NCBI RefSeq assembly: GCF_014805625.2
Contig: NW_023998414.1
Span: 22,216,352 to 22,280,351 of the forward strand
Direction: 5' to 3'
Length of the DNA: 64,000 nucleotides
Source: Glossina fuscipes
Lineage: Eukaryota > Arthropoda > Insecta > Diptera > Glossinidae
Numbering within the stretch: the stretch's first letter is position 1; every line of letters starts with the position of its first letter. The notes beneath the pieces are model-generated. The model worked only from the letters and a program-made list of their open reading frames with translations. It searched no databases and was not told where the DNA came from. Positions 51,535 through 64,000 of this stretch are shown one piece after another. The translations under genes and the position numbers were made by a program.

Positions 51535-51790
51535 GACTTGAGCTTGATTTACTTCTTATTATACCAATCGATTCAGAATCACTCACAGAATCAACTTATA
51601 AACTTGTCTGGCTGTCTGTCTGTCCATCTCTCCGTTTGTGTTCTTGTGTTCAACGTATAGATCGCAATTTTTCAAATATTTAAATGAAATTTGGTATACA
51701 AACCAAGCGTGAATACTATTCACAATGGCTCAGATCAGACCCAATGTAACGCTTTGTTTTGAAATGTCGTGTACATGAAAAAATGCATTA
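51535..51790 (+). mobile_element. Second helentron/DINE-like family, copy 1
   Basis: 'TTATACCAATCGATTCAGAA', 'GTCTGGCTGTCTGTCTGTCC', then 'GATCGCAATTTTTCAAATAT' and 'AAATGAAATTTGGTATACAA'. The order matches the copy at 62200-62640 and differs from the 'TTGATCAG' family. Confidence 0.55.
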
Positions 51791-53510
51791 AGCGAATCGG
51801 TGTAGAGTATTTAAGGTTGAGCTTTGCCCCATTATAATGTTTTTACAATTTTTTTATTTTTTTTAAATAATACCCAAGGCTGTCGGGTTATACTTTACCA
51901 AATATATATATATATATTTACAAAATACAATAATAATATGATCACACTTGATTTCGCGAGATTTTTGGACAACTTTTGCACGTCTATATTAATTTGTTCT
52001 ACGGTCCAATGCCGCTCTCTAAAACCAAATTACTGACCAGATATAAAAAATCTATTCGCGATTACGCGCACATTCATTTCAAAACACCTTGGTGAGGTGT
52101 TGAGGACAATGAAAACCGCACATAGATATCCTTTTCTGACATTTGGCTCATAGAAATTTTATGACAAAAAGATAAAGTCCTCATCACGGGCAAGCATTGA
52201 ATTCCTTAGTTAAGTTAATTTAACTCTTGTTCCTTCACAGTTTTCCCTGTGATTAGAATGTGATCTCGAGCTTAACATAACTTTAACATTTATATCACAT
52301 TGTCATAGCCTCTGCAAAGAATGTTTTGATGATTTCAGGGAATGGAGGGTTTTGAAGTGAATTCGTTTCCTAAGCATTCAGCAGATATTATCTCTAGCGT
52401 CCGCGAACAAAGGAACATCAATTATACCAACAGAAATGTTGATTAATCAATCGGCGCTTGTTGTTAGGTAAGGTTACGTATTTACATTTTAATATTTTGT
52501 TCTTCTTTTTCGTTCGTTTTCCAGAAAATATTTCTTTTGTTCCCAATCCCACACTATACAATTAGTATTATCGTCCCACCGTTATAGACTCCTCTTTTCA
52601 AACATACTAAGAAAATATATGTAACAATCATTTTTTATATTGAGTTACGCCAGCTATGCGTCGCTTATATTTTAACAGCTAAGATTTCTTTCCATGGAAA
52701 GTTGAGGATATGATAGTGCAAGAAATTACGTAACGAAAATTATAGAAGATGGAAACTGAAACGCAGAATGTGATATGAATTTTAGATATGCGATATCCAC
52801 AATTGAACTAAACGGCTTTGCAGAAGCCAGTCTTTAATAAACGGATCATGTGACTCGAGCTCGGTCACGAATATCACGAATAAACCCATTCATTGTCGAC
52901 ATTCACGCACTTCGTCTGACAAGCTTATGGCTTGAACTTTCTAACAGGAATTTTTATATTTGGTTACTGTGTTTTTTTTCATTCTAGTCAGTGTTTAGCT
53001 CATAACTTAGGATATAAATCATGTACATAGGCGGGCACTAGTTTGACGCCGATTTTGGATACAGATTTTGGTAACTGGCTTCTGTAGAACTCATTCTATT
53101 TGTATGGATCAATTTTCCTGTTCCAGATATATACAATAACCTCAGTTCATAAACGCACTTTTTATATCATCAAAATCGGTCGTTGAATGCCCGAATTTTA
53201 CGATAGCCTTAAATCATGCTTCATTTTCAGATTTTGTAAGTCTAGCATTCTGTGCCTGCGCTATTCCCGTTTTCACCAATAAATTTATAAATAACTTTTA
53301 AGCCACGAAAATAGGCAGAGGCTTTGGAAAAATCTTAAGGACAGCCTTAGCAGTCTTACTTGCTGGCTTTATCTTGATAATTTATGTCAAAAATAGATAT
53401 TATTAAAGTCAAGGTCTACTCTTTCTTAATTAATTGTAGTACCCTACTCTATCACCACACACATATATTCATATATGTAAAGTGTTTCTCATTAAGAGCA
53501 ATACGAAAGT
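51791..53510. other. Gene-free AT-rich stretch
   Basis: No supported gene, RNA or element. The short open frames have no family match. Confidence 0.45.
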
Positions 53511-53514
53511 TGAG

Positions 53515-53700
53515 AGGTACATCCATATCGTCAAAACGTTTGCAACGCCCTAAAAGAAAGCATCAGATACGCCACAAAGTATTTATATATTCTCAATCCG
53601 AATCATATTCTAAATCAATTTAAACATGTCCGTCTACTGCAAATATTCTGCTAGCCGCAAAAGGGAAGCTATTGACTTCAAAGTGCAAAACCGAATTCGT
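53515..53700 (+). mobile_element. DINE-1/INE-1-like fragment
   Basis: 'ATCGTCAAAACGTTTGCAAC', 'GCCACAAAGTATTTATATAT', 'AAACATGTCCGTCTACTGC': head and core of the family, tail missing. Confidence 0.6.
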
Positions 53701-55050
53701 CATAATCTACGTACAATGATCGTAATGTAGTGGCGATACCTTTTTGTTTCGGCATAAAATGAAATTTAAAAATGTTGTCCGAAGAGATGCCCATCAGTCT
53801 ATTATTGAATATTATTTCATAAAGGAAGCATTTACAAGTCGAATCCTTCATCTCCAGAAATTATTTGCTTTATTGCCTTTCTAAACGTAAGCATTCTGCT
53901 TGTGCCTGTCACAATGCTCATACAATCTATATATAAATATAGAGCAGTAATCTTTTGATAAGAATATGCCTCTATACGCAAATTATTAGTGTTTTTAATA
54001 CAACACACGCTAATGTTTATTAAAGACAATGTATGTTTAGTAAAACCAGCGTGTCAACACGAAACTCTATTAATGATAAATAGTAAATTTCCAAGTAACT
54101 GTTTTTTTTTTTTTTTTTACTTACGAGTGAAGCTATGGGCTGGCTAATGTAAATAAATTGTTGCTTAATGGAAACTGAACGAGATTTATGGGTAAGAACT
54201 GCAGCTCGCGCGCTGTTCTAAACAAATTTTTTAGAATCGTAATCGATAAACCGATTCTGTTTGTCGTTATGATCAACGATTAATATGATAATCAATTAAA
54301 AAATATTTATAATTGAAGATTGTTTACTATGCAAGTTATAAGAATCGAAGAATAATTTTTAATTGCTATTGTTTTTATTTAACTACCAACACTTGATAAT
54401 TGCAAAATTTTCTTACTTGACTGAGATTCAAGGTTAGTTGCACAGTTAATTGAAACAAATACTGTTAGCATTCTTATCATTTATTTTAACCAAATTAACC
54501 AAAGCAGAAGAACAAATCAATTTTATACGCAACTAAACGAAACAAATATTTTAATAGAGACAAATAAGAAGAAGACAAAAATCAAAAACAACTAAGAAAG
54601 TTATATTCGGCGGAGGCTAAATCTCGCATACCCACCATCATATTTTTCTCATTCCACTCTCCAAATTCTTTTATCTGATACCCATATCGTTGGTATTATT
54701 ATGAAGAAGAACTAAATCGTTGTCTCTACGATATTCATTTTAAAATAAACCCATTTTTAGGCAGATAATATATGTTGGCTGGAGAAGTGTACAAAATAGT
54801 TTTAAAAATTCTATCTTGTTTGCGTTACAATAAATAAATAAGCATTAACTTTAAAGAAGTGAAAGAGATAAAATTTAATTACTCATAACTTTGTCTCGGC
54901 ATGACCGATTGTTTCCATTTCTGGACGTAAGATAAACGTAGAAAATTTCAGCCTTCTAACTTTAATGATTTCCGAGTAACGAGCAAAAATCCACAAATTT
55001 TTATTTAAAATAATCTGGGTTGCGTGCATTTTATGCTTTACTGTAGTCTT

Positions 55051-55081
55051 TTTCTTCTTCTTCTTCTTCTTCTTCTTCTTC
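55051..55081. repeat. (TTC)n microsatellite
   Basis: Ten uninterrupted TTC units. Confidence 0.95.
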
Positions 55082-55104
55082 AGTGCAGAGACTGCAAATG
55101 TTTC

Positions 55105-55345
55105 TACCAGATTTTAAGAGGATATGCTCATTTTTGCGACCAGGAAAGTGCCAAGAACACACACCACGCACGCATACGGACGGACAGTCATCGCTAAATC
55201 AACTCAGCATTTCACGCTGATCAAGAATATACAGACTTTATAGGGTCTCCGAAGCTTACATAAAATATGAAAAAAAAAAAAAAAAAAAAAAAAAAACAAA
55301 ATGATTTTAATCCTATCTTACAGTGATGGGTATAAAAATTTGCAT
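55105..55345 (-). mobile_element. DINE-1/INE-1-like fragment
   Basis: On minus: 'TTTTTATACCCATCACTGTA' (head), a 29-base T run, 'AGTCTGTATATTCTTGATCA', 'GACTGTCCGTCCGTATGCGT'. The tail half is missing. A separate tail piece in the same orientation ('AAGTTATATTCGGCGGAGGC') is at about 54597. Confidence 0.65.
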
Positions 55346-55940
55346 ACTTATATAGTATATGCAAATTAAAAAGTAAACATTTTTTTATTAATCATCAATT
55401 AAAAAAAGTGAATAACTTCTATCTCGTAATAAATATGATTATATTTCAGTTAACCGTAGTGCTCGGTTTTTTATAGACAATGACCTTAACAACGTAGAGT
55501 AATAATTTGAATGTGTTTACGTCCGTTACGATTGCAATTAAAAAACATCAAAGTCGTTTCAACTTTTCATGAAACAATTAAAGAGAATTTGAACCTTGAT
55601 TACTTTAGAAAATACTTAAAAGTCATTAACGAACATGTAATAAAAAATAAAAGGGTTTTTTGCCCATGTAGGGTGAACTTGCAATAACAATCAACTTTTT
55701 ATTATTTGAAAATGCGCTCATAATCCGATAAGGCACAATTTTCATTCGGGTCCTTAATTAGGTTCTAATTGCAAAATTTTTCGTTCACTTTTCTTCAACT
55801 TTCCTATCACATGGATGAAGCAAAGCCATTTTAAATATGGAAATCCTTTTATCTATCTTCGAAATTGCCTTACATTTCTTTACTTATTTAAATGCTGCGA
55901 CTGGACCTATTCAGCGCGTTATTATTTTCATAAATATATC

Positions 55941-55973
<33 letters not shown>

Positions 55974-58900
55974 ATAACAAAACAGAGCAACCATCAAAAA
56001 TCACTTCTTTATTCAGTTTTCACGCGTGTTGACAGTACTGTTGTTGCTTTCTTCTATTATTATTAGTTATGGCCATGCAAGAAGCAGCTGGCGAACGGGC
56101 ATGTAGCATTTTAGTCAATCAGTACGCGGCAATAAATGTGAGTGGTTGACAATCCTTATATCTCAATGAGTAAAACAAATACATGAACATACATGAGAGA
56201 AAGGTATATGCATGTATGTGAATTCCAAATGAAATGGAGTCTTTGTAAAGAGAATTTGTTCCAATTATTTTCGATTAACTTGCATGCGGAAAAACCGAAC
56301 ATTTTTTTTTTTGCTATACTTGCTATGTTTGAGAAAATGGCGGGCAGTGTGAAAATGTGTTGGCTATTTTATAAGATGTGAACAGGAATTTTGAAAGAAA
56401 AAAACAAGAAAGCTTAACCCCCACAATTATTTGGCAACAACTTAAAAGAAGAGCTGAAGAGAAGATCACAATGCAAAACAAGAAAAATTTCGATTGTGAT
56501 ATAAAATGACGAGAAGCGCGTGGTCTTCGTTTAATCATTGTTCTGGATTGTTAACATTTTTTTTAAGATTTAAAAAAAAATGCGAAAAGTAAAAGAAAAA
56601 TTATGGGAAACAGTTACCTAACTAACATTCCTAGAGTGAAGAAAGATTGCATTAATATTCCTTTAAAATGGGAAAGAAAAACATCATTTGATCTATTCGA
56701 GTGAAAAGTATGATATATAAAAAGCAAATGGAAAATTAATAAATTTTGCTCGAACAGGTTGTTGTAGCTGAACCCAACTGAAGTCGGTAAACTCAAGGAA
56801 ACATTTTTATTGCAAAAGCTATTCCCTGAATGATAAAATCTAAACAAATCCAAAAGCAGTAGTAAAGAAAGATTGTTATGAATGTTATGTAAAGTCGTAG
56901 ACCGTTGATAAACATAAAAGAAAATTTATTGATAAATTTGCAGTTAATTGTGATACTATGCTTAACCAAATGTAAATGTTTTATTCCTATCGAAGATCAA
57001 TACCACGGCATAAGTGCTTGCTTTCGTGAACTTTATTCGGAGAACATATTTGCTAAAACAAGAAATGTGGCGGCGATAAACTTCCTCCATGGATAATGTG
57101 CTTTGTTCTGCGTACACATATTTCATACCATTTCCAGCAGATTGATGCCTAACGTAGTAATTGAAAACAGTTGTCAGTCAAGCAAAAAGTGGACAGTGCG
57201 CGATTTAACTTAAAGATGATTTAAGGAAACTTAATGATTGCAACGGTTACCTGCATCAACACAAATTACACATCTCAAGTATTCGGTTACAAGAAGTCCG
57301 ATCATAGCGGGTGCGTGTACATTCAACAACAACAGCAACAAATTAAAATGGTCTTGCATTTGTTTTTTGGCAAAGGTTGCTGTGCATCAAACCAGATGCA
57401 AACGTATTTGAAGAAAATATGTACTTGCGCCAGAATCAAAATATATAATACGTTCATCGCTGAAGTATTCCTAATATTTGTATTATTATTCTTGTCAAGA
57501 ACTATCTATTAGACATCGTGATTTTTCTACGATGATAATGGGAGAGGCATTGATACCATGCAACCTAATATTCCATTGCTTCAATCAATCATAAATTGGT
57601 ATTATTGGTATGATACAATCAATAATCGAACCGAAAACCGAAGCCAAAATCATCGTGTAAGTAAGCAAAAGAAATAACTCCTCAAAGGCAACGTTGCTGT
57701 ATTGATCGCAAATCTTGTGACATCAGAATTGCTTACTATATTTAAATAAATATATTCTTAGCATTTGTAGCACGTTCTCAAGTATCTACATGTATATTAT
57801 TTTTCTTTCTTTATTTTTATTATTATAGTTGAACGTTCAGACTATCACTTAAACCTGACTCGATGTGCAAAATAATTACATAAGAATTTCGTTTTTATTA
57901 TTAATGAGTCTCCGAAAGTTTTCTTTTTTTTTTTTTCAATGCAACAGTTGTCTATGTTCTCATTCAAAAATGTTGACTATAAATTACATCTTTTCAAATG
58001 ACATACTTTGTGGCAGACATAAACGCACATCATAATTATATGACGGCAATCAAAAGTGGAGAACAAGTTGACCATTTGTTTGGTTCTGTTTTGTCCTCAT
58101 CAAGTTTTTTGAAAATTTATTTTCTGAACGATGAGAACGAGCAAAGCGAACAACATATGAAAATCGCCACTGAAGCATGACGAACAATTTTCACTAAATT
58201 GCAAACATTTTTTAAACAAAAAAATTGCTCAATCAAGTGTTTCAATAGATCAATCACACGCACGACCGTCTTACGTACCAATAATTGAACAAATAAAGTT
58301 AATATAGTTTTAGTTGATAATCAAGATATCATTGTTCATCGCAGATCTCAGAAACTCATCGAGCATACAATACGTCAAAGGGGAAAATATGAAATATTGC
58401 ACACCGACATTTCTATCATTACTCTGTGTTTTTACTTTTTAATATCCGAAAAATGCTCCATCTAGAGGATCATCTAATGCTTGTTTTAGATATGTAAATA
58501 ATTTAATAATAATAATATGTAAGAATTTTCATTTTTATTCGTACACACGAATGCATTCATTTAATGTAATATTTCTGTTAATGAAAAATTTCCCAATAAA
58601 CGATATTAAAGTTAAAAACTTGAGAAAATTGTTCTACTTATTGCCATCGAAACGAAGTTAAGCGGATCTATATACTGTACCTACACAAAACATTATCCAT
58701 TCGATCGAATTCTACTAAACTCAAACTCACATCGCGGTAAAATAATGGAATCGACATTTTTTCTTTCTTACCTTTCTTGTACCTTTTTCAGTGAGGAATT
58801 ATTCAACAACAATGCATATATCAACTTGTTGCAATTTTTTTATATATTCAAGTCCTATATAGAAGATTGGCTTACTAACCATAGAATTAATTTGTTTAAA

Positions 58901-59970
58901 TGCGGCTCGAATGCTAGATTTTAGAGAAATCTTTCAAGCTGAACAAGAAAACCCTTTTCAGATATGATGTACGACAAGCAAATCTTCAGTAGTGCGTTTT
59001 AATTATGAAAAGGCCTTCCACTCATTGAGAACTTATCCGAGAAGCAAGAAGTTCCCTTCGATTGATCAAAAAAAATTCTCCTAAATTTGAACCGAAATAA
59101 TCTCAAAAGCTTTTTCTATTAATTAAAAAATAACTACCGGGCCGAGATAGCAAGGCAGCATTTTAAAGCAAATGGTTTGCAAGAGAACTGAAGTCATATC
59201 ACCTTTACATTTATGGTAATAAAAAGGGATATTCGAAAAAAATAGAAAGAAAATTAATGTTGGTCGAACAATATTATTGTGCTGCGTGGCAAGTCATTCA
59301 ATATTTTCATATCTACTCGTTTATTTGATGACAATAATTTATGCATCCACTGTTAGGTGAAACATATTCAAAAATCATATCAACTCGTATTCCTCCAAGT
59401 CATAATTCATTTAAATTTCAATTTGTTTTTTTTTTTTTTTTAAATCATATTGATTCCGTTTAAAACTGTCAAAGTACATGTATATCTACGTATGTATGTT
59501 ACGTAATCTCTAATGCGTATGACGCAGTCAATTTAAGGCAAAGCTAAAGATGGCGGTTATATAATATTAATCTTATCTTAACGCTAAATGATCATTACTA
59601 ATTACATATATTTGTATGTAAATGTTTCTTTTTAAGTTCAGTTTATTATACAATCTGTGATTAAAGATTTACGTTCGCATCCTCTGTCAATAGCAGTTCG
59701 AATTTAATGGCGCTTTATGCGAGAGAAGATGTATTTTACGTAAATATGGTGAGTTTTATGATGAACTTCCTTTTTTGTTATTGTTAATTGTAGAATAAAA
59801 CTTAAAATAAGAAAAAAAAAAAAAAAAATGTTGAATTACCAATTTATTCGTCTACTTTCGATGCATAAGCACAAACGAGTTAAAAGTGGAAACCTTGACT
59901 TGATTTAGGCGCGATATTGACTTGAAAGAGTCGAATTATATTTACACTTACGAAAAATTACGATAAATTA
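55346..59970. other. Gene-free AT-rich stretch
   Basis: No gene supported. Long homopolymers occur at 55940-55971 and 59420-59441. Open frames at 57234-57512 (+) and 57998-58180 (+) have no recognisable domain and no splice context. Confidence 0.45.
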
Positions 59971-59974
59971 AATA

Positions 59975-60262
59975 AGAAACAAGTAAGAAAATTATATTCG
60001 GTCGTGGTCGAATCTTTTATGCCCACCACCGTTAGCCCAAATAAAAAAAGAAAATTCGCGGAAAAAAACAGGATTGAACGCAGGCGATTTTTTTCCATTT
60101 TCAAAATAAAAGTTTTTGTCGCATAGACGTATGGCTGTTGCGGGCGTGTTCTAGCATAAGTTTAAATTCATCCCAAATTCTTTGAAACTGGCCAAGTCTT
60201 GGAAACGTTTTGACAAAATGAATATACCTCTCATCCATCGTTAATGGGTATAAAAGGTAAAT
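59975..60262 (-). mobile_element. DINE-1/INE-1-like copy lacking the core
   Basis: Tail 'AACAAGTAAGAAAATTATAT' and 'TCGGTCGTGGTCGAATC' (as read on +) opens the copy, and the head 'AACGTTTTGACAAAATGAAT' with 'GTTAATGGGTATAAAAGG' closes it. The TTGATCAG/CCGTCTGTC core between them is deleted. Confidence 0.65.
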
Positions 60263-62195
60263 GAAGATAAGTTAAATGAACCGATTATTTTTTTTTTTGA
60301 TGTAGACTTTCATAGCAAAAGAACTGTACTAACTTTAAAGTCCAAAAAAATGAGTATAGGATTCCTAGAATTGTTATCCCAGATAGCTGACAAGTAACAC
60401 AAGAAATCAAACTTGAAGTATCGATTCTTTCCAAATAGAAAGTAGGAAATGTATATTCGCCCTATGGTCAAACTTTAATGACCATTTGGTGCCAATTGAT
60501 CGACCAACTCTTTGCACTAACCGCAGGGATAAAAATTATATTAAATCGGGCGGACCTTAAGCTTTACATAATCCTCGCGGCAATTCGTGAAGCCCCAATC
60601 TGGTCGGAACTGTACATTCTAGATGAATTTTAACCCAATTTTAAGCCTAATCTGTGGGCGTTAACTAAAGCTACATATGTTTGGTTTCAACAACACCCTT
60701 CAACTTTTTTTTGATTCCTGAGTCTCTTAACAAGAAATAAGACAAGAACAGCTCAATAAAACTTGATGCTTACATCAATTGACAATCGCCGATAAAGAAC
60801 ACAAATATTTGATGGAGACTATTGGATACTTCACCCAGTTGCCAGTGTGTGTGACAGAATGAATCATGCAACTCTGCAAATCTACAATGAAAAATACACG
60901 CACCCTTAATATCCTCCTCAGAAAGGAGGTCTATGATTCTAATTCTTCGTTATTGCTTCTTTCAGCCACTGGATGGATAATCTAAATTGGTTGTGAAAAT
61001 TGGTCTTGTCACAGCAAATTGACCTTCGTTGGGAATATTTAACGATCGTTGCGATTGCTCCTAGAAACGGACATCTTGTCAAGCAATTTTAAAGTGACTT
61101 ACACTATTCAGGACATTCCATTACCAAAATAGCCCAAAAGTGTGCAACGGGGGAGAAAATACTGCAGCTACACGTGACCCAATCTCCACGTCAAGTTTGT
61201 AAGGTATTAAAAAAAAAAAAAAAAAAAGATTTTTAAGGCATACCAATAAAGCGGCGCAGTATTTCACAAGATGTTTTTGCATCGAAATTAAAATTTTGTG
61301 ATGAAAGTTTCGATGTAGTTATGAGTGTTCGAGAAAAGAGAAGAAAATTCTAGAAAGAGTGCTTTTTCTCTTACGTTACGACTCGCTTACCTGCTAAGTC
61401 TTGGTGGAGAGATATTTTCCTCTCACCTTAAGATACTAAACAAATTCCGAACGCTTGGATCGACAGATGAGGATCTAATCTTTAAGTCAGTGTAGCTCGA
61501 TTGCAATATTCGTTGTAAATAACGATAAATTTTCTATCTTTAACTTATTATTTAATACTTTGACTTCAAAAACAACATTACCCCTTCCTTTCACTTGACT
61601 ACTTTTATCTATTAGGATAATTTATTTAATAAGCTGCAGCGATCTTACATCTTTTCGTTAATAAATCATAAATCATTTCGCAAGTTAAAATCCCATTAAC
61701 GGTTTACAATGCTTTTCTCCCGCGATATATATAATTTAAGCACTCGCACACATGACTATCAAATATGTTCCCCTCACCGTTACCTTGACAATAATAATCC
61801 AAGCAATATTTCGTCCCATAGGATTAATGCATATCAGATCTATCGAATAGTTTTATTATATAGAAATACACAATACTACAAACCTCCATACAAGTGTCTG
61901 TAAAAGACGGTTAGGAATTACTTAGTTCAACGATAGCTATTACTTTTCTCATTTTTGTGACGTAGGAATTGTATGCGAAACGGACGACTGGTCTTTCGAG
62001 GGCTAACCAAGAAAGAGTCCATATTTGGATATCGTCATAAGCTTAGAAGCACCGTTTGAATAAACAATAAGTTATCTATTGAAGATTGACTTAATCGAAA
62101 CGAGTAATGTCTACTAATAAGTGCGAAGCACTTTCGCAACACGTTACGCTTGCCACACAAATGATAGATATTAAAAGACTTCGTTCGAAACGAAT
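60263..62195. other. Gene-free stretch with a diverged repeat
   Basis: At 60470-60665 'CTCTTTGCACTAACCGCAGG' and following bases resemble the repeat at 31200-31420. Otherwise no gene or known element is recognised. Confidence 0.45.
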
Positions 62196-62199
62196 ATAC

Positions 62200-62640
62200 A
62201 CCTACACCACTGGTGTAGGGTATGTTACGCTCGTGCGGTCGTATGTAACCCGCAGGAGGGCTTAACATAGACCCACCTTTTATTATACCGATCGATACAG
62301 AATCATAATCTGAATTGATCTAAGTCTGTCTGTCCGTCTGATATAGGTCCATGTAAATTTTCTAGCTACAGGTCGCAAATTTTCGAAATATTTTGATGAA
62401 ATTTCTTACGTGACCTTTTTTGACCCAAGGACGAAAATTGACAATTGTTCGAATCGATCCACTACTCTCCACATAATGCCCTCTTCTGAAAAGTCGTTAT
62501 ATGGAAAAAAATTGTAATTTTTCAAATTTCCCAGCAAAAGTGGATAAGCAGTAGAATTTCGGCATTTTAAATTGGTGTGAAAACTTTGTACCGGGTGAGG
62601 CAATTTTTGAACCTCCTCTCATGTAACGACAACTAAAGTT
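62200..62640 (+). mobile_element. Second helentron/DINE-like family, copy 2
   Basis: 'CACTGGTGTAGGGTATGTTA', 'TTATACCGATCGATACAGAA', 'CTGTCTGTCCGTCTGATA', then 'CAGGTCGCAAATTTTCGAAA' and 'TATTTTGATGAAATTTCTTA'. More complete at its head than the copy at 51535. Confidence 0.6.
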
Positions 62641-62946
62641 CATACGACAGAAAGATATAATTTTCAATGCTTCACGATAAAAATTATATCATAACAGTAT
62701 CTTAACATAGAAAGGTTAACTATGCCAAGTTTGGCCTATTTTTTGGACCATAACGGTGTAATCATTTTCACAAAAATTGATCCTTTGTAGAGCAGAAAAG
62801 TCTACATTTTAATATGTGGTGATGGAAAGTGACCAAATTGAATATTATGGTAATTTTATAAAGAATAGAACTCAACAACATTTAGAGCGTCTATGCCTAT
62901 TTTTGGATCCTGCCCTATTTAAGGATTAAACTTGTACTGCACACGT

Positions 62947-62956
62947 NNNNNNNNNN
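62947..62956. other. Assembly gap (10 N)
   Basis: Ten N. It interrupts the only open frame nearby (62932-63201 +), which has no family resemblance. Confidence 0.97.
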
Positions 62957-63750
62957 AACTTTTGTGTTCTATAGTAAAAATAAATAGTGTATTAGATAAT
63001 ATGGTGCAGGGTATTGAATGGGCGGCCCTGCTCGACTACAATGTTCTTATTTGCTTTGTGTTTGTTTTTGTTGACTTACCTCATTTTAATTTTCAAATTA
63101 AACGCTCTAGCCAAACTCACAGTAATGGTATACACAAGCAGAAAAAAAAATCACCTTTCGTGCTAAGAACCTATCATAAGGTTTCGCATAAGCTCCTCTA
63201 AAGCTGTTTTGTTTCTTTTTTTTTTTCTTTTCTTCTTTTATCAAAATTTAAATACAATAAAAAATAATAAATAATCATTTTATTGTGTATTTAGATAATT
63301 AAATTCATTTGAATAATATTTAATCGTGTTAAAGCAAATTTATCATAGCATAATTTCAAGTATATTTTTAATAATGAATGGATGTCTTAATCCAATAGGA
63401 CCATATTACTCTCGAAATAATCGAAGCGGTTATCTAAATGACACTTGCTATCAATCTATGTAAAGTGTTTATGAATTAAGATCCATGAACTTCATTCATG
63501 TTTATCTCCAAATTTTTCTCCAATTTTTTTTTTGTGTTCTTATTTTGATTTCTTTACGTGGCCTGGGAATCAAATCGCAATATGTTCCTTTTTTTATATA
63601 TTATTTCTATTATAATTTGTATTATAATTTGTAGAATAATTTTCTTCACATATATACGTAATATTCACGCATTTGTAATATATGTTTATTGGTCCAAGAG
63701 AAGGCCCTTTTTTTATATTACAGTAAATAAAAGTAAATAAATAAATAAAC
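62957..63750. other. Gene-free AT-rich stretch
   Basis: No gene or recognisable element. Only short low-complexity open frames are present. Confidence 0.45.
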
Positions 63751-63754
63751 AAGG

Positions 63755-64000
63755 AAAAAAATTATATCCGGTCATGACCGAATCTTTCAAACCCTCCACC
63801 AGAGAAATGAACTAAATTTTCATACTGCATGACATTAGGTGGACGTGGCTGATTTTTTCTACTTTCACAATAAAAATGGAAATTTATAAGGTGTATTTGT
63901 TGTGGGACTTTATGAGCAATAAGCAGAAAACATGGAAACCAAAGGTTTTGTTGCATGAGCATGTGGGAGCAGTAAGGCGTGTTCTTTGGCCGGTGTAGGT
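63755..64000 (-). mobile_element. DINE-1/INE-1-like copy running off the window
   Basis: As read on +: 'AAAAAATTATATCCGGTCAT' and 'GACCGAATCTTTCAAACCCT', the family tail, then internal sequence ending 'GGCGTGTTCTTTGGCCGGTG'. The same 'GGCGTGTTCTT(C/T)G(A/G)CC' occurs at 39788, so it belongs to the same family. Confidence 0.6.

Noticed and set aside
57234..57512. + strand frame of 92 codons with a Gln run
   Set aside because: The Gln run comes from CAA repeats; no domain, no flanking exons and no family resemblance.
60900..61420. Possible transposase remnant ('RKEKKILERVLF' and neighbours)
   Set aside because: No catalytic block or ordered set of motifs could be recognised on either strand.
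1..64000. CRISPR arrays, bacterial operons, rRNA genes, integrative phage
   Set aside because: None seen. The intron-exon structure and repeats show a eukaryotic nuclear region; the regular repeats present are microsatellites.

Overview
This is eukaryotic nuclear DNA, AT-rich and intron-bearing, most probably from a higher fly (Diptera: Brachycera, possibly a calyptrate such as tsetse or a muscid). Three things point there: the gene families (an SLC15 peptide transporter, an ABCA transporter, a DUF4729 protein), the consensus splice sites, and many relics with the core 'TTCTTGATCAG...CCGTCTGTCCGTC' of DINE-1/INE-1 (helentron-type) repeats of flies. The species assignment is inference. Two runs of N (14990-15089 and 62947-62956) show a draft assembly.

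Three protein-coding genes lie together in the middle. (1) A proton-coupled oligopeptide transporter (SLC15/POT) on + at about 21964-25931, rebuilt here from six exons; its first coding exon was not found. Downstream at 26857-27588 is a decayed second copy of its last exon. (2) A full-length ABCA transporter on -, 44829 down to 28271. I rebuilt 21 exons by hand; they join in phase into an open frame of 6003 nt (2000 aa) with two membrane domains and two nucleotide-binding domains, so it looks intact. (3) A two-exon DUF4729 gene (371 aa) on +, 30525-32469, wholly inside an intron of the ABCA gene and transcribed in the opposite direction.

The flanks, 1-21 kb and 45-64 kb, look gene-poor. They hold fossils of several transposon families: LINE reverse transcriptase remnants (4.7-5.6 kb and 20.3-21.2 kb), three relics of one mariner family (7.6-8.2, 43.15-43.27 and 45.4-46.25 kb), a Tc1-like relic (9.06-9.83 kb), an internally deleted DDE transposon (19.88-20.24 kb), another Tc1/mariner-superfamily relic (46.9-47.35 kb), at least ten DINE-like copies, and simple repeats. 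A weak trace of a chemosensory ionotropic-receptor pseudogene may lie at 49.26-49.68 kb.

The two transporters are membrane proteins with unrelated substrates and nothing here shows that they act together. I found no undescribed system. The points most worth a second look are the nested gene, the ABCA loop insert with a furin-like site, the tandem POT pseudogene and the two-unit DINE elements.
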